DNA of 64,000 nt from Echinococcus granulosus. Taxonomy: Eukaryota > Platyhelminthes > Cestoda > Cyclophyllidea > Taeniidae. Under the pieces are notes generated by a model. It had not been told where the DNA came from and ran no database searches. It saw only the letters and a program-made list of their open reading frames with translations. Below are positions 24,801 through 34,985 of the stretch, piece by piece. The first letter of the stretch is position 1. Every line of letters starts with the position of its first letter. Made by a program: the position numbers and the translations under genes. The stretch covers positions 448,332 through 512,331 of the forward strand of contig NW_020170423.1 in NCBI RefSeq assembly GCF_000524195.1. Direction: 5' to 3'.

Positions 24801-27800
24801 GCCAACCTTTCTATGCTTTTTGAAGGTGCCTCTGACAATGAGCTGAGCACTTGGTCCATTCCTAGGGGCAGTCTTAAAGAAAATGGGGCAGCTTAGAAAT
24901 TTGTCCAAACACACACACACACACACACCAAAAGGGGTTTTAAAAAGAGTGCATCTAGTGCGCAAAAATCCTCCAATCCGTTTAATTCTACTCTGTACAA
25001 AAAACAAACATCTATTCTGAGTCAATGTCAAATCCATGTCGCGCTTTTTGTCGTAAGACCAGGCGGATAATCTCGGGTCGGCGGGTATCGTGGCCTACAA
25101 TTTATTGTCACACATCTTCCACTCAGATATTATCTCCCTTACCGTTTTTGGGAGGAGTGTACAGTGCAATCTGTTTTGAAAGAGAAGGAAGTGAAATCTG
25201 TGTAAAGGTGATGAAGTGATCAATGTCACGCCTGTCAATTCGATTGTCATGAGATATATACATGAGAGCAGAGTAGAAGGGGATCGTGAAGTTTTAAAAT
25301 ATCTTCATCCGAAGCCAGCCATAGATTAGGAGGAGCAGAAATTGGCTGCCAAGTGGGCTAGGTTTGCACCCAACATTTGTCTCTGAATCCCTCCGTCTAG
25401 TGTTGTCTTGCGAATTCCTCTGCCATGCTGAGAAAGCCTCCGCTGAGCGAAATTGTGCCGAATAGGCTGCAACCACGGGCCGAAAGATGGTCTCATCCAC
25501 TAAGCGGTTTTGAAACGCTCGCCAAATTTCATCTTCAGTGGTGCCCTCAATGGCGTCCCAGTCAATGACGATGCCCACTGAGGTGGAGATCAATTCGGGC
25601 AGCATGGATTCGAGGGAATCGCAGTACTGGGCACCACTTGCATTTGGTCGCACCATTTCAATGGAACAAGTGCCGGCAAAATCGTCAAGGCTTGCTAGAC
25701 GATCACTGAAGCCATGAGTGCCTACTCGTAGCTCCAAAATGTGGATGTCCTCATAGTCCTTCTGCTCCTCCAACCTCCAAACTATGAAATGACGCTCAGG
25801 AGGTGTGTAGCTAGGCAGACGCTGACTGGTCACACGTCTTTTTACGCGACCGTCTGAAGCGAAAGACGGAGGACGTGTCAGTTGCAGTCACTAGGTCAGT
25901 AGGGGGGAGGGGGAGAATCGTAGAAGAAGGGTGAAATGGGAAGGGGGACGGGAATGGAACGTTAACACGAAGGGAGGGGTAAGAATGATGAGTGTATTTT
26001 AGCAATAGAATCTCATTTTAAAACCCGCAAACCCACTGACGTGCCTGTGGTTTAAAATGACAATAAAATGCGGCGACTTTCCAAGTCTTGCGTGTGGAAG
26101 CGGACCTTCTAGTCGGTCTCTGCCGCAAGCAGATTGAGGCAAAATTAATGGGTATTTGTGAGTGCATAATTCTTGCATAAAACTTCATCCCCCTCGTTCG
26201 CCTCACATACGAACAGACGTGATGCATTAAATCGCACTCTTTGGAGCAATATATCTTGCCAAATTCATGACTAGGACACTTTATTAGTGAAGTAGATGAT
26301 ACAAGTTGTAAATTTTACTATCATTATCATTTATATGGGTTGCATTATATGATAAATTCGAAATGTGGAAAAAACTGACAAAGTAGTTGCATTTCTTCCC
26401 ACTATGGCAGCATTTAGTTGTTTATAAATCGGTACTTGATAGACACTTGATCAGCTTTTGAATGACGGGAAAAATATGGAAAGAAAAGCGGATTTACTTG
26501 TGCGGAAGCTCATGACACCTTCGCAGACACTTCGCCTCTCCCTCCATGTCAGCCGGTCTGATTTGAATTTAGCGAATATCGCGTGATAAAATACATAAAG
26601 CACACGCTTGATTGAAATGATTGTCTTGTCTAATAAGAGTCCCAAGTCACAGTTCAAAGCGTGCTAGACATTAAACCGACTCATTCATTCTAGAATTATA
26701 GAAAAATTTCATCACTTTATTTGTTTGAAGATTTGTTTTCGTATGTTAGTTTAGTATGGCTCTGTAAAACTACTTTTAGCATTAGGTTTATGTTTTATTT
26801 CCACATTTTTTGTCTTATAAATATTATGTATTCAGAGATTGATATCAATTAGATCTAGCCAAAAAGTCATTTTCATTCGTCTAAATTGTTTTCATGGTAA
26901 TGGTTATAACATTCCGCCAATAGAGAGGGGCAAGGTGCAGAAAAATAGTAAGAGCATCAAAATAAATATTTTTGTTCTCATTAATAAAAATATAACAAAA
27001 AAAAGACAGGAGACAACAGCATCCGCAAAGTCCTATGGGTCTTCACTATATCTACTTTCACGGTCAGGCATGGTAAACCAAACGACTAAAATGAGCAAAA
27101 ATTGAGGTGCCTTTTGCTAGACTTGTTCCATAACTAATTTTATAATACTTTTTATCAAGTATCACTTTAGAAGACAGCAGAATCACAACTAAAACACCAG
27201 CTCGTAATTCCAAGAAGCTCTTTCCTTGAAACCACCTTAGGTAGATTTTGACAAGCCTCACTCAGGTAAATTTAAAACAAAAGAGCAAATTTGGGGGAAA
27301 ATGGTCCAGCAGACAAAGTGAGCAACTCTAATTCTTCTTCTTCCAACTGACAAATTACTCCTCTTTTTTACCCGTCACATCATTTAGACTTTGTTATTCG
27401 GTCTTACAAACGATGACCTATGAGAGACCCACCAACGTTTTGGAATGTCTCGAGTTGTAAGAAGCCTCAAAAAACATAAAAAACAAGTCTCTTCAGGGCG
27501 CACCGTGTTCAGTTGTTAAAATCTACGCATACCAGTAAAAGTACAGGACTCAGACGTAGCGCCTTAATATTTGGTACAAAATGCGGCCTTTGGTAATTTT
27601 TCATTTAGCCCATGTTAACAAATTTTGCGGAATAAGACCTTGTGTTTAAACGCTTAAAAAACAAAAAATATCAAAAGTATCAACCAAGTACTTGCCAAAT
27701 TTTTTGCTAATAAGAGTTTTTGAGAGTTTGCCGCCTCTTTTGCGGGTTCCCATTTAAGGTAGTGATTGCCTGGCCTAGTAAACACGACTAATTTCTAATT

Positions 27801-30337
27801 GGTGCAAAAGTAAAGTCGAGACAATAGTAAACAGGTATTCCAAAAGAGGGTTATATTCAAAAAAAGCAGCGACTCTAACCCACAAGCTATTTAAAGGAAA
27901 TCGCGTGGTTGTTTTATCCCTACTTCGGGCAAAATCCTTCCTTTTCTTATGCCTGTATACTGCCTCTCATATGCAGAAAGGAATTAGCAAGATCAAAACA
28001 AAACTAGTTACTCATTCAATAAATAAACTATACCAGATCTGGACTTTCCAATATTTCGGATAAATTTTTCTCGCTATATTGGTAGCTTCATTATTTATTT
28101 CAGGCAGAAAGGCTTTCACTCGTATTTTTGCTGAACTTTGCAGCACTCCATTTGCGATGCAGATCCACTTTCTTGTGCGATTGCATCTCTTAGTACCAAA
28201 AAAAGTTTAGCTGAAAAGATTTTTTGCATTGCATTCACCTTCAGCTTCCCTACGCTTGAAGTGCAAATACCCCGGTGGAGCATTCTCAATCACGTTCTCC
28301 TGATTTCAGCAGATAAGCAAAACTCTCTTGTTGACTTACCCAGCTACTTTAAAGTATTCACTCTGTAACATTTTTATCACCTAATATTTAAATTATTCGC
28401 CATAATATATATTGGAGCATAGAAACAAACTTATTCATTCTTCAAAGACTGATTACTGGAAAGCCGCTAAATTCCGTACTCTCATCAATAATCCTTCAAA
28501 ATAATTTTTAGGGAAAAAAATGCCAATAGGTCCTGTTCTTTTAGGCGCGATTCCTTTTTGATTTGACATAAATCATATTCTATTATCCGAGGAATTATTG
28601 GCTCGCCCTCTATATGATGATTATTGTTCTTATTTTTCAACTATCTGCAATTGTTTCTTTTGTTTATTAAGATAAATACGGTTCTGTTTCTCTCTCTCGA
28701 TGGTTTTTACAGTGATGGCACTTATTGTCAATGCTTCGCAAGCCATAGCCTTTTAACTCTCAATATTAATTAAGCAAACAAACAGGTAGAAAAGAATTTT
28801 ATCTATAACTAATTTATACCGCTTTCTTAAAGTAGCTTCAAAAATGAGGGAGAGAATAGGGGAAAATAGATGTGCTTTGGTACTGGCTTTGAGGCATTTA
28901 AAGCTCAATAGAGAGACCACATCTGGACCGATGAAAGAATTCAAAGCATCAGATAGCAGTCTGGTCTTTGTATACGATTGTGTGATCTGGCAATAGTTGA
29001 ATCCAATCGTAAAGCCACTTTTATCACCACCCTTTTGGCACCTAAAGCCCAAGTCACGTAGCTCCCATTCACTTGGGTACTACGCCGCGAGCTATGCGGT
29101 TTGCAAATATCAGTGGTGATAATATCGCACCCCTTTTTTAGCGCCTTTCAGCCTGTTCAGTGGCTTTCATTGAGATCACTCTTCCCCGACATTTTCAAAT
29201 GTGGCGCACGAATTCCGCTGAGCTACGAGGCGGAATAACCTTGGAAGTTGTTTCTTGGTGTTCCGAACAGTCTACGTGTTACAACTCACTAGGTGGCCAG
29301 AGGATAAGCGTTCCTCTCTCCTCTCGCTATAGCATCCAACTTGGATGAAGTGATTTAAATGCACCCTTAGTAATGATGATAAATTAGGTTCACAGCCAGC
29401 TCTAACTGAGACCTTCTGGTGTTTTTTGTAGGCTCAAACAATCAAGTCTAGAAAAATAATTTATTTAGTGTAAAATGATTTGCTAGAAAGCAATTATAGC
29501 AAAAAATATTCAAAGAATGCTTATATGCACTGTTTGTTCAAAAACCAATCTTTTAGGGATTACCTAATCATATCAGGCGCAGTTATTTAGGTCAGACAAA
29601 TTAATTTGTTATAAGAAACAACTTCAGGAAAATATTTTATTGTGAGGCGTATTTATCAGGGTAGGTTTTTGAAAAGAAGAAAGGACTTGTAACCCTTGAG
29701 AGTAAAGAAAATTTTAAAAGTTGTCAAATGCATCGTATCTGTCATGTTTGCACTGACACCTCTCTTACTTTCCTGGGCAATCCTTCTGTGCCAATTTAAA
29801 AACCAAAGTATATATCAACCGAAAATAAAAAGTGACTTTTTCCATGTTTGTTGATTTTTAAGGCAATGTATGCGTGGAATTTTAAGATAGCATACAATTT
29901 ATTAAAGCAGATAAATTACACACTATTTTGAAACTCATATCTTTTTTCAAACAAACTTGTCAAAGTATTTGCTAAAACAACTCACTAGTGACAATATCTT
30001 CATTAATTTCGGGACTGAATCCTGGGGGTCCTCGGGGTCCAGCAGGTCCACGAAGGCCTCTGGGACCCTGCGGACCCCTTGCTGCCCGAACTGGAATACG
30101 GATCTTTCTGACCACTCCCAAGGGCTCGCTATCATTTGCTGTCATGTGTGAGGGCTGTGGAGCCGAGCATTCAACCTGTAGGTGGCATTCCGTCAAGGCA
30201 GTCTGTGACGTCCCGGCGCGTACTTTGGCCGACGTGGTCGAAGCGGTTTTGTAATCAAAGCTGGAGGTGTAAATGAGTGAAACTTGTAGAAGGGACGCTG
30301 TGACAAGGAAGTGGAGGTTGACTATGCACCACTTCAT
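21869..30337 (-). CDS. Secreted short-collagen / C1q-domain protein (3 coding exons)
   Basis: C1q domains form trimeric jelly-roll heads of secreted proteins that bind partners outside the cell; short collagen stalks promote trimerisation. Exons: 30337-29986, 23325-23078, 22084-21869; phases 1 and 0; 816 nt, 271 residues. The start ATG at 30335-30337 (A at -3) gives a signal peptide (MKWCIVNLHFLVTASLLQ...). Two Cys (ECHLQVEC) precede a collagen stretch of seven Gly-X-Y triplets at residues 88-108 (GPQ GPR GLR GPA GPR GPP GFS). The C1q domain covers about 138-271: HRIAFFTGL, VVTNVGGAYDPQKGQFCAP, GVYSFVVAIS, AAVRLMHN, NQAILMMKRNDCVWLRL, YSTFAGHLLFEY, ending shortly after. In-frame ATG at 30395-30397 would add 20 residues ahead of the signal peptide and is less likely. 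Resembles C1q/TNF-related and otolin-like architectures; orthology cannot be settled by eye. The collagen stalk is unusually short. Confidence 0.92.
22085..23077 (-). other. C1q-gene intron 2
   Basis: Phase-0 intron inside the C1q domain, donor GTTAGA, acceptor CTTTAG. AT-rich, no recognisable content. Confidence 0.75.
23709..23808. other. Assembly gap, 100 N
   Basis: Exactly 100 N, the usual placeholder for a scaffold gap of unknown size. Open frames crossing it are not meaningful. Confidence 0.98.
24299..24325. repeat. (GT)n microsatellite
   Basis: About 12 GT units with one GA interruption, in intron 1 of the C1q gene. Confidence 0.95.
24908..24929. repeat. (CA)n microsatellite
   Basis: About 10 uninterrupted AC/CA units, 0.6 kb from the (GT)n tract and in the complementary orientation on the same strand. 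Confidence 0.95.
25294..25853 (-). CDS. Putative alternative terminal exon or nested gene; domain not recognised
   Basis: Long open frame inside intron 1 of the C1q gene, on the same strand. A strong acceptor (CTTTCGCTTCAG) opens it at 25853 in the phase that the first C1q-gene exon (ending at 29986) requires, so signal peptide and collagen could be spliced to it. It encodes about 185 residues: a basic start (GRVKRR), then ERHFIVWRLEEQKDYEDIH, a Cys pair enclosing a potential N-glycosylation site (CSIEMVRPNASGAQYC), WDAIEGTTEDEIWRAFQNRL and AYSAQFRSAEAFSAW. The C terminus before the TAA at 25294-25296 is hydrophobic (GSQFLLLLIYGWL), short for a membrane helix but GPI-signal-like. I do not recognise the domain. 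It could instead be the last exon of a nested gene whose other exons I did not find, but amino-acid composition and length argue against noise. Confidence 0.5.
29986..30337 (-). CDS. First coding exon of the C1q gene: signal peptide and collagen stalk
   Basis: Encodes residues 1-117 and the first base of codon 118. It contains the whole signal peptide, the Cys pair and the seven Gly-X-Y triplets. It is the exon whose phase-1 donor fits both 23325 (C1q domain) and 25853 (unknown domain). Confidence 0.88.
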
Positions 30338-31657
30338 ACTTCGTGCAATACGCCAACAGTTGTGTGCCCGTATGAGAGAGGGATAAGTAAGCAGCACTTC
30401 CAGTGAATTTCCTCACTCACCTATTGGCTGTCGCCCAGTTGTCGCAGCATTTGATTGGTCCACTCGACTGGGTGATGCGAGCTAGACCTTTTGAGGAGGT
30501 GTTGAGCTTAAAAGCCCTTTCTGTTATTTTGTATATATTTTGCGAGAGTGAAACTGCTCAAAAGCTAATTTTTTATTTCCAGTAACAAGAATTACCTAGA
30601 CATTGCCTCTTTCCTTTTCTGTTACGAATAAGTCCAAATCACAATTTGTACGAATACGCTTTAAGAGTGCTAATGTAAACTTGCTCTCAATAATAAGGTA
30701 ACAATTGCTCACTCATTCATGTTTATCAAATTCCATAATCGTTTGTTTTATCTTACTTTTGTCTTTTTTTAAGATCAAGGTAGGACATTTCAGAATTGTT
30801 TTCGCTACCTCTTCCCATATTCCAGAGCCGCCGCACTAAGCCATCTTCTAGTCCCCAATTGTATCCCAAAATCCCTTACTCAAACGTGATTTGAAATTCG
30901 GTCTTCTGCTTGTCTTGGAGGCCTTCAGTCTCCCCTTTTTTATGCACCATTTGTCATCCATACAGAATTGCCACTTCTTCAAATGTTAATGCAATTACAT
31001 TATTTGAGTATCTATTTCTAAATTTTAAAGCTTATCGAATAGTTGGGCGATAAGAAGAAGGTAGTTTAAACTTTGAGAGGAAGAGAGGGAGAAGGAGGGT
31101 ACCCCAATCCCGCAGAATCAGATCACCTGTTTCTGAATGGAAGCGATAAGTTTGGTGTACTTTCGAAGAAGCGGAAAAAGAAGACACTTGTCACCTCTCT
31201 TGACACTAAACATTCGTCTTGTTTGAGGCAAGTTTGTGTATGCAGTTTCCCCCAGTAGCTGAGTTGGGAAGCTGCGTCTTAAACGAGCATCAGTAGGCCT
31301 CGCTTGACAGTTACAGTGCTCTGGGTAATGGTTTTGGCTCGGTGATGACACATTAAAAACCTTGTTTATTTTGTTACTGGAGAAAATATTTAGGCTTAAG
31401 TTTTTTTGATATAAGGAAAAAAATTGTAGGCCATGGTAAATTCGTCAGGTTTACATAGCGGCCACCCTGATGGCGGCACCCAAGCCGGATGATGATATAG
31501 GGGTAAAACTTGTTCAGGAATGTTTTCATTCTTCACTGGTCTTGGTAATTAGTAAAAAAAAGCTTATTTTCAGATTTAAAAGGTTCTTCATTTTTATTTT
31601 ATGCGGCCCTGTGACCGCTGGCTTTGGGGCAGCGGTGGCTACAAGGGCAAGAGATGA

Positions 31658-31669
31658 CCCCCCCCCCCC
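31658..31669. repeat. Homopolymer tract, 12 C
   Basis: Twelve consecutive C within otherwise AT-rich DNA, at the GC-rich edge of a dispersed-repeat copy. Confidence 0.95.
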
Positions 31670-31719
31670 TCCCTTATGACTCTTTACTACTTTAGAAATC
31701 AAAAATATCTTCAGTGCGC

Positions 31720-31870
31720 AGTCGTAATGCTCTAATTGCCTTTTTAACCCTCGATTTTGGTGGCCGGACACTTGGGTGCTCAGCCATTGTACCCTCGCCG
31801 GGCAGTCCCAGTAGCCCTTCATTCTTTGTGCCCTAGTATTGTGTCCTCTTTCTGCTTTAGCCAAAAATGG
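31720..31870 (+). repeat. Dispersed repeat, partial direct copy
   Basis: Begins at TTTTTAACCCTCGATTTTGG (31741), then GGACACTTGGGTGCTCAGCC, a degraded core and TTGTGTCCTCTTTCTGC. Diverged but in the family order. Confidence 0.45.
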
Positions 31871-32479
31871 GAAGGTTAATTTATAAATCTTATGTGACAA
31901 CGGCTTCTCCTTAAAGAGCTTGAAGATGAGCAGGACTGGTGAAGGTTAGATACCGCAAACGGGCAGTCTTCCCGAACAATGTAATATTCATCCCGCATAT
32001 ATTATGTCTTACAAATGGCTTTAGAACTTGTTCTAACTTATGAAAGCAGAAATGCCAATTTTTGCGCCGTACAGGTCCGACTTGACACATCCCAGCCAAA
32101 TGGAGGAGGTATAATGAGCTACTGCTTCTCGGTAAAGATAATAAATTATTTTCATTTTGTTTTGCGCCGTTTCAAAGATCATTGCGCAGAAGCGAAGGGA
32201 GATGGTAGCTGTCCAAATTTGCATTATTTACAGTCCTGTATTGTCTGCTTCGGTAGATTGTGCCAGGAGGGTGCCTACACAAATTCTAATAGAAAATACA
32301 TTTTTGTTGAGAGAAGAGTATTGTCCACGCTCCAGTTTCTCCTCAAACCTGTTATTTTACCAAATAAAATGATCCAAAATGGAGATGCGATTTCACACAG
32401 GCATGTTAGTCTATAGAGAAATGAAACAGGGCTTACAAGTATTGACAGGTCTATCCACAAATGAATGCAAAATTTCAAG

Positions 32480-32720
32480 CCCAAAGATGGCTGTCACGGT
32501 GTGCCCGAGGGTGTTTCTCCCCACCGCACCGAATAAATTGCGGTGGTTGACGTGGGAGGCTGGCCAATCGGAGCGCCGGGGTCGACGCTCAAAGGGCAGG
32601 GGGGCATTTAATACCGTAAGGGTTCAACTTAACCCTTCATTTTGGTATTGCCAGCACTTAAGGCTCCTCCTCCGGGTCATACCCTAATGTTGTGACTCCT
32701 TTCTGTCGTCAGATATGACT
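32480..32720 (+). repeat. Dispersed repeat, partial direct copy
   Basis: TTGCGGTGGTTGACGTGGGA at 32537 and GGTCGACGCTCAAAGGGCAG at 32580 match the 3.5-kb and 5.6-kb copies. They are followed by TTCAACTTAACCCTTCATTT and GCCAGCACTTAAGGCTCC. Confidence 0.55.
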
Positions 32721-34613
32721 TGAACAAAATTTTTCAGGATTTAAGTAGTATATTCATTTTCATCAAATAAGACTGGCAGTTTGGGGTCTTTGTTCACTTT
32801 CAAAAATAGCTGCCAAAAAATCACTGTCTGATTAGCCTTGACATGCCAAAACTCTCATTAACTCACTTGTAATCTATCCTCAATTCCGCTTCTGAGAAAG
32901 TAAAACCTGTTTTTGAAGGTGATGAAGTTGGACAGGCCATGCGTCCCTCCCCAAAGTTAACATGATGAATCCAGATTAACGCTACTGTAATAATTTATGT
33001 AGCACTAAATCTACTCTCTCCCTGAAACATTCAGCTTAGGAAATTAAACACGAAAAATATTTGTTGCTATGGTAACTAATTTGTGGATTTATTAGTAGTA
33101 TGTGAAATCATTAATACTATTGAGAGATTAGTGATGGGGATCTGCACCTATCAATTATTAAAAGTTGCCTTCAGTCAAAACACAAAATTCTTCTGCTAAA
33201 AAGTTCCTCACCTCCACGGAGGTGAGACGGAGTAAACAAACTTTTCCATTCAACTGATTGGCCGGGCCACTTGAAAGAGGCATCGCGTGAACCCCTTAAA
33301 TTTTGTCCCTAAAAGAGATGTAATTTCAAGGACTATTCCTTGTCACATATGACCTAAGCTTTTTACATTTTCCAGTGAAGATTATTTGTAATACGTAAAG
33401 AGCATCCTTCGCCAGTCAACCACCTCTCACTGCCTAAAAGCCTCGCTAATTTGTTTACGCCTTCACAGATTCACCTGTCAAGTCATTTCAGCCTTACAAG
33501 AAACCACGTCTTCAGAACTGTCTGCGATCACTTTACTGGTTAAAATAATTTAATTGGGAGTGCACTCTAATCAGGGAGAAAAGACTATTTTTTTTCGTCC
33601 TCATCTAATGGACTATTCAGCCTGACTTCAGCTCGTCCATTGAAGCAACCACGAAGTGTGGGAAGATGGAGCATAGCTAAAATTAAAAGCGATCCGTCTC
33701 CTAGAGTGTTGTCGTATTTTTATCTGACAATCAAAAATTCTTGTGCGAGAATTGTTTTTTTCCCTCAAGCAGCTGAACTAATGTTGAGATTTTGAAATGC
33801 TTCGAAGCGCTCCCCTTAGTGTGCCAAAGGGTGGCATGACAACCTGCAGATAATGCAAAACCGCCTATTATTTTAGCATTTTACATCAAAATTAAGATAA
33901 AACTGTTTAAAAATAGGTAAATAATGAGGGCTTTACCATGAATGTGGATGGGCTCTGTTTTACTTGGGGAGGAGGACCATCGCTGTAACTAACCAATCAA
34001 CTCTAAGCATCCCCGACCTCGGAAGGTGGGAGAGGTAAGGGGATAGGAAGTTTAAAACAAATCGTGGTCTCTTTAATCATTCTTCCCCACCAAATACATA
34101 TAGTCGCTGATGGTGTGTTTGAAAGCGCTCTAACTTTATAATGTGATATCATGGATATAAGAAAATCTCAAGTTATCCTGACAAAGATAATAACTAAATA
34201 GTTTTTGGCTTTATTAAAGCCTACCACTCTAGACTAGAGTTGATAATCTTAATTTTGTTCACCGCTGAGGTGGAATTTCACCACACTTTCTTAGAGGAAT
34301 TAAAGGGGAATCGACCGCATTGCTCCAACACCTGCATTACCAAACTGACCATTGCGACCTCTGCTGTTGCTGCTTAAAAAAAAACCAAAAACGCAATTCC
34401 CTTTAAACTGGAAACAGTGCACATCTATTTTATTACTTTAAACTCAAACGCCTTGTTTGCGGCACGAACCAGTGCAAACAGACAACTACCGTCACATATG
34501 TGTGACGCTAGTGAAAAGCTTGTATAGATATGTTGCAGTAGTTCTAGTTGGATGCGCATTTAATTACTTCCTGTTTTAACTTATTGACAGTAATTGAGAG
34601 GTAAACTTGTAAA

Positions 34614-34880
34614 TTAAAGTAACCGCTGTATTATTCGACTTCTCCTCTTCACACCATTTAAGACGTATTCGTGGGGTCTAGCGCGAATTGAAAATGCGTG
34701 GGAGAAACAAGCAAGTCGGTAGGCAAGCACGAGTAGTTTGACGTGTGGACATGTCTTTGGAAATGTTACATTCTCATCGGCCTTCTCGCACACGCCTGGG
34801 GCAGGTCCACTCGGCTTGACTTTGTTATCTTCTGCGCCAGAGGTGTCCAGAATTCGGCTATCACAGTGCGAGCTTTCCAT
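34614..34880 (-). CDS. Weak candidate small coding region or first exon
   Basis: From ATG 34878-34880 the minus strand reads 88 codons (MESSHCDSRILDTSGAEDNK...) to TAA at 34614. The first half has balanced codon use and hydrophilic composition; the second half is Arg/Leu rich and may be intronic. Six Cys. No family recognised, no neighbour exon identified. It may be chance. Confidence 0.15.
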   Translation of the reverse strand: MESSHCDSRILDTSGAEDNKVKPSGPAPGVCEKADENVTFPKTCPHVKLLVLAYRLACFSHAFSIRARPHEYVLNGVKRRSRIIQRLL

Positions 34881-34919
34881 TAAATCGGACACGCAAAGTA
34901 TAAATTAATCAAATTAGGG

Positions 34920-34985
34920 ACAACGAGAGAGAGAACGAGAGAGAGGGAGAGTGTGAGAATGGAAGTAGGTGAGTGAGTGAGAGCA
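34920..34985. repeat. Imperfect GA-rich microsatellite
   Basis: Purine-rich GAGA runs with GTGAGTGAGTGAGAG at the end, 40 nt upstream of the weak frame at 34614-34880. Confidence 0.85.

Larger units (their letters stand above)
23326..29985 (-). other. C1q-gene intron 1, 6.7 kb or more
   Basis: Spans from donor GTGAGT at 29985 to acceptor CATTTAG at 23326. True length unknown because of the N gap at 23709-23808. Contains two microsatellites, the exon-like frame at 25294-25853 and otherwise AT-rich sequence. A stretch near 29215-29225 reads, on the minus strand, like a tRNA A box. Confidence 0.7.

Noticed and set aside
26451..26657. Minus-strand exon-like ATG segment (MEGEAKCLRRCHELPHK) before a GTAAAT donor, considered as a start exon for 25294-25853
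   Set aside because: The donor is phase 2 while the acceptor at 25853 needs phase 1, so the join shifts frame.
28753..29052. 99-codon minus-strand frame, briefly considered a reverse-transcriptase remnant
   Set aside because: No YxDD or other catalytic motif, and no neighbouring frames of a retroelement.
29150..29350. tRNA-like A box (GTAGCTCAGCGG, minus strand, about 29215-29226), possible tRNA gene or SINE head
   Set aside because: No B box (GGTTCGANNCC) at the right distance and no cloverleaf could be drawn.
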